This document shows positions 1 through 64,000 of a DNA stretch of 64,000 nt, in pieces. Each line of letters starts with the position of its first letter. Positions within the stretch are counted from its first letter, which is position 1. Below the pieces are notes generated by a model. That model ran no database searches. It worked only from the letters and a program-made list of their open reading frames with translations, and was not told the origin of the DNA. The position numbers were made by a program, and so were the translations under genes. Source of the DNA: Girardinichthys multiradiatus. Its lineage: Eukaryota; Chordata; Actinopteri; Cyprinodontiformes; Goodeidae. The stretch covers positions 10,194,859-10,258,858 of the forward strand of contig NC_061802.1 of the NCBI RefSeq assembly GCF_021462225.1, given 5' to 3'.

Positions 1-1287
1 CAGCTACTGTCTTCTATAAACTCACATCTTGCTCCTGCAGTTTTTATATGGCACAGTTTGCTGTGGAGATAGGCTAACTTTATTATCTGGTTTGTTGTTG
101 ATAACCCTTCTCATTAAACATTTCATTGCAGTTTCCATTATCTTTTGCATACAAAACCTATAGAAAAAGCTGTTCTGCTTTAGAAACGTAGCACTTTGTT
201 TTAAATGTGGTTTAATTAATTGACTAGAGTTTTAGCTATGGCCTGTCTACCTTCTAAATAAAGGACCAAACGACCTTTTCATTTCAGTCCACTCCAATAT
301 ATAATACAGTTTGATTAAGATTTACATCCCATTGCAACCAAAATACAAAAATAAAATAGATTAAATTTCTAAATAAATGTAAGAAATCAGTAAAATATCT
401 TAAGAAAACCAGCAGATGGTACCAATTAAAAATGGAATTAAATCCAGCGCTTTGTTCATGAATATTTAGGCATTTAGTGTTTTTAACTAAAACAGGTCTT
501 AGTTTTTCAGTTATTGCAGAAAAAGCAAAATGAGTGATGGAACATGATTTCAAATCTTTTGTTTTTAATTTAAGAACTAGGATCTAATTGCTTTTTCAGT
601 AGTGTCAATTTCAGTATTTAATATGCTGTGAGCACATAGCTGCGATAAAGCATGCGTAGCTATGCTACAAACGTGTCGTCTACAGAAAAGAAGGAAAGAC
701 CCCTGAAAGTGTTTCCCACCATGGTTGACTGCCTGACTACTTATGTTTTTTGTAGAATAGTCTGGTAAACACAAATATGCATGTAAAGTTTTCTCTACGC
801 TGTCATACAGGTAAAACCGAGCAAATAATTCTCTGTTTTTGGCAAATTATAGGGTTTTTATAAGATGCAAGAGATGCAAGTAGTAGATGCAAGTAGTAAC
901 TGTGTCTATGTTTCAAGTCATTGTTGGGGGCCAGTGATCTCTTTACTAAGGTCAGAATTATCTCTCTGTAGAAATTGCTGCACCTGCTTATGTTAGTAAA
1001 TGAAATACACATGCTTTCTTTAAAACTGGCAGTGGAACGTACGCCTTTGTTTTTCTATCAGAAATTATTACTTTTACACTTTGTATTCAGTTTTCTGTCT
1101 GCTGTTTTCTGCATTTTGTACATGAATTTGTGTATATTTTTGGAATTTTGACCTTACCTGCAGTTATTTATAACAATTTTTATGTATGGTATCAAATATA
1201 ATTGCAAACATTATCCAAGCTTTGCAGAAAAGTTAGTTTATGCTTGAAGAAATTCCTAACATGTTTATGTCTTGTTTCTCTTTGAAG
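1..1287. other. intron upstream of Ig 1
   Basis: AT-rich sequence ending in a TTTGAAG acceptor at 1287. I see no Ig-like exon, RNA gene or clear transposon. Short ORFs on the minus strand have no recognisable domain. Confidence 0.6.
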
Positions 1288-62323
<61,036 letters not shown>

Positions 62324-63091
62324 GTAAGAGGCTGTTTGAAGAAAGAAACTTGCTAGTTAAATTAAATTTAGATCTAAATTTAAAAATACATTGCAGATTA
62401 AAATTTTGCACAGACTCACTAAGGACATCAATGTTATATGAATTCTGCTTTTCATTAAAACCACCTCAATAATCTTTAAACAGTAGAACTGGCTGCATAA
62501 GTTTACATTAACTGTGGATATTCCTGAATCTACACAGAGTCAAAATTATGCATGCAGGCTAAAATGCATACATACATATATATAATAATATTTGGATAAA
62601 TATCACTTATTTTCCAAAGACACAACATAAGTCATGAGCAAGATCTTGGCATGGGTCCCGCTCAATAGTGGACCACTACAATTATTAGAACTGGTGGAAC
62701 ACATTTAAATTGGCAGTGGGTCAGCTCTTAAGAATTGTGCATGAACTTTCAGTAAGGCCAAACATTAAGTTTACATTCCAGAATCCAAATGCTAACCTGC
62801 TTTGTCCCTTCTAGATCTCATTTTGATGTGTGTTTTGGACCACGGTCCTGTTGGAAAACCCAACTGTGTCCAAACACCAGTCTCAATGTCCATTATGAAG
62901 CCAGATTTACATCTAAGCCCTATAAAAAAATCTGTGGACTATAATTACAAGACAGATTTGTGCAAGGAACCAACCAATTTAAATCAGATCTTCCATTTCT
63001 AATAAAAAGAGTGGTCAAATATCAAGGGGGAATTATGCCTGTCAATGGCTGCAAAAAAAACACGTGGTTTCACTATAGATATATATATATA
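62324..63091. other. intron after TSP1 repeat 3
   Basis: AT-rich, ending in a (TA)n run at about 63078-63093 that received the Tc1 insertion. A 66-codon open stretch (62802-63002) has no TSP1 or EGF pattern. Confidence 0.5.
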
Positions 63092-63093
63092 TA

Positions 63094-64000
63094 CAGGTCC
63101 TTCTCAAAATATTAGCATATTGTGATAAAGTTCATTATTTTCTATAATGTAATGATGAAAATTTAACATTCATATATTTTAGATTCATTGCACACTAACT
63201 GAAATATTTCAGGTCTTTTATTGTATTAATACGGATGATTTTGGCATACAGCTCATGAAAACCCAAAATTCCTATCTCACAAAATTAGCATATTTCATCC
63301 GACCAATAAAAAAAAAGTGTTTTTAATACAAAAAACGTCAACCTTCAAATAATCATGTACAGTTATGCACTCAATACTTGGTCGGGAATCCTTTTGCAGA
63401 AATGACTGCTTCAATGCGGCGTGGCATGGAGGCAATCAGCCTGTGGCACTGCCGAGGTCTTATGGAGGCCCAGGATGCTTCGATAGCGGCCTTTAGCTCA
63501 TCCAGAGTGTTGGGTCTTGAGTCTCTCAACGTTCTCTTCACAATATCCCACAGATTCTCTATGGGGTTCAGGTCAGGAGAGTTGGCCGGCCAATTGAGCA
63601 CAGTGATACCATGGTCAGTAAACCATTTACCAGTGGTTTTGGCACTGTGAGCAGGTGCCAGGTCGTGCTGAAAAATGAAATCTTCATCTCCATAAAGCTT
63701 TTCAGCAGATGGAAGCATGAAGTGCTCCAAAATCTCCTGATAGCTAGCTGCATTGACCCTGCCCTTGATAAAACACAAGGGACCGACACCAGCAGCTGAC
63801 ACGGCACCCCAGACCATCACTGACTGTGGGTACTTGATACTGGACTTCTGGCATTTTGGCATTTCCTTCTCCCCCAGTCTTCCTCCAGACTCTGGCACCT
63901 TGATTTCCGAATGACATGCAGAATTTGCTTTCATCCGAAAAAAGTACTTTGGACCACTGAGCAACAGTCCAGTGCTGCTTCTCTGTAGCCCAGGTCTGGG
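63094..64000 (-). mobile_element. second copy of the 23805 Tc1 element, cut by the window edge
   Basis: Starts 'caggtccttctcaaaat' next to TA (63092-63093), in the same orientation as the copy at 23805-25372 and nearly identical along all 907 bp visible. The other inverted repeat lies outside the window. Confidence 0.93.
63371..64000 (-). pseudogene. Tc1 transposase, partial, frameshifted
   Basis: The C-terminal two thirds of the same DD34E transposase: catalytic FSDES region, FQHDLAPAH and PIENLWD are present. Compared with the 23805 copy there is one extra C in the run at 63871-63875, which shifts the frame between the first Asp region and the rest. The copy is therefore broken. Its N-terminus is off the edge. 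Confidence 0.88.

Noticed and set aside
62802..63002. Possible fourth TSP1 or EGF exon
   Set aside because: No WxxW ladder, no six-cysteine pattern and no phase-1 acceptor/donor pair.

Overview
The window looks like teleost fish nuclear DNA. Introns are AT-rich with canonical GT-AG splicing, and they carry Tc1-family transposons, L2/CR1-like and other non-LTR retrotransposons and tRNA-derived SINEs of the kinds common in fish genomes. The species cannot be named from this sequence.

One gene fills almost the whole window: a hemicentin, most likely hmcn1, read on the + strand. Both its 5' end (von Willebrand A domain and first Ig domains) and 3' end (remaining thrombospondin repeats, nidogen G2F and EGF domains) lie outside. 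I place 73 coding exons from 1288 to 62323. They join without a frame break into 3,804 codons: 39 consecutive I-set/C2-type immunoglobulin domains (1288-61410) and three thrombospondin type-1 repeats (61589-62323). Nearly every domain is flanked by phase-1 introns and is a multiple of three in length. Seven Ig domains are single exons; the others are cut by an internal intron in phase 0, 1 or 2. Hemicentins are very long secreted extracellular-matrix proteins of basement-membrane linkages; nothing in the window suggests another role.

Layout: 1-17.4 kb holds Ig 1-8, with several Tc1 relics and a 5'-truncated LINE (14.9-17.0 kb). 17.4-21.9 kb is a compact run (Ig 9-13) with a truncated tRNA-Ser(AGA)-like sequence. 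21.9-25.9 kb is a large intron holding a near-complete Tc1 element with an open transposase frame. 25.9-34.7 kb holds Ig 14-21 and a solo LTR. 34.7-37.7 kb is an intron with a 104-copy GATA array inside long inverted arms, and a SINE. 37.7-48.5 kb holds Ig 22-26, with a Sleeping Beauty-like relic and a 3.2-kb L2-like LINE. 48.5-61.4 kb holds Ig 27-39 with several copies of one Tc1 family. 61.6-62.3 kb holds the TSP1 repeats. A second copy of the 23.8-kb Tc1 element runs off the right edge.

I found no operon, CRISPR array, defence system or other new molecular system. The points of interest are the exon architecture of the Ig array, repeat units that recur in every other domain, and the repeat elements that have expanded its introns.
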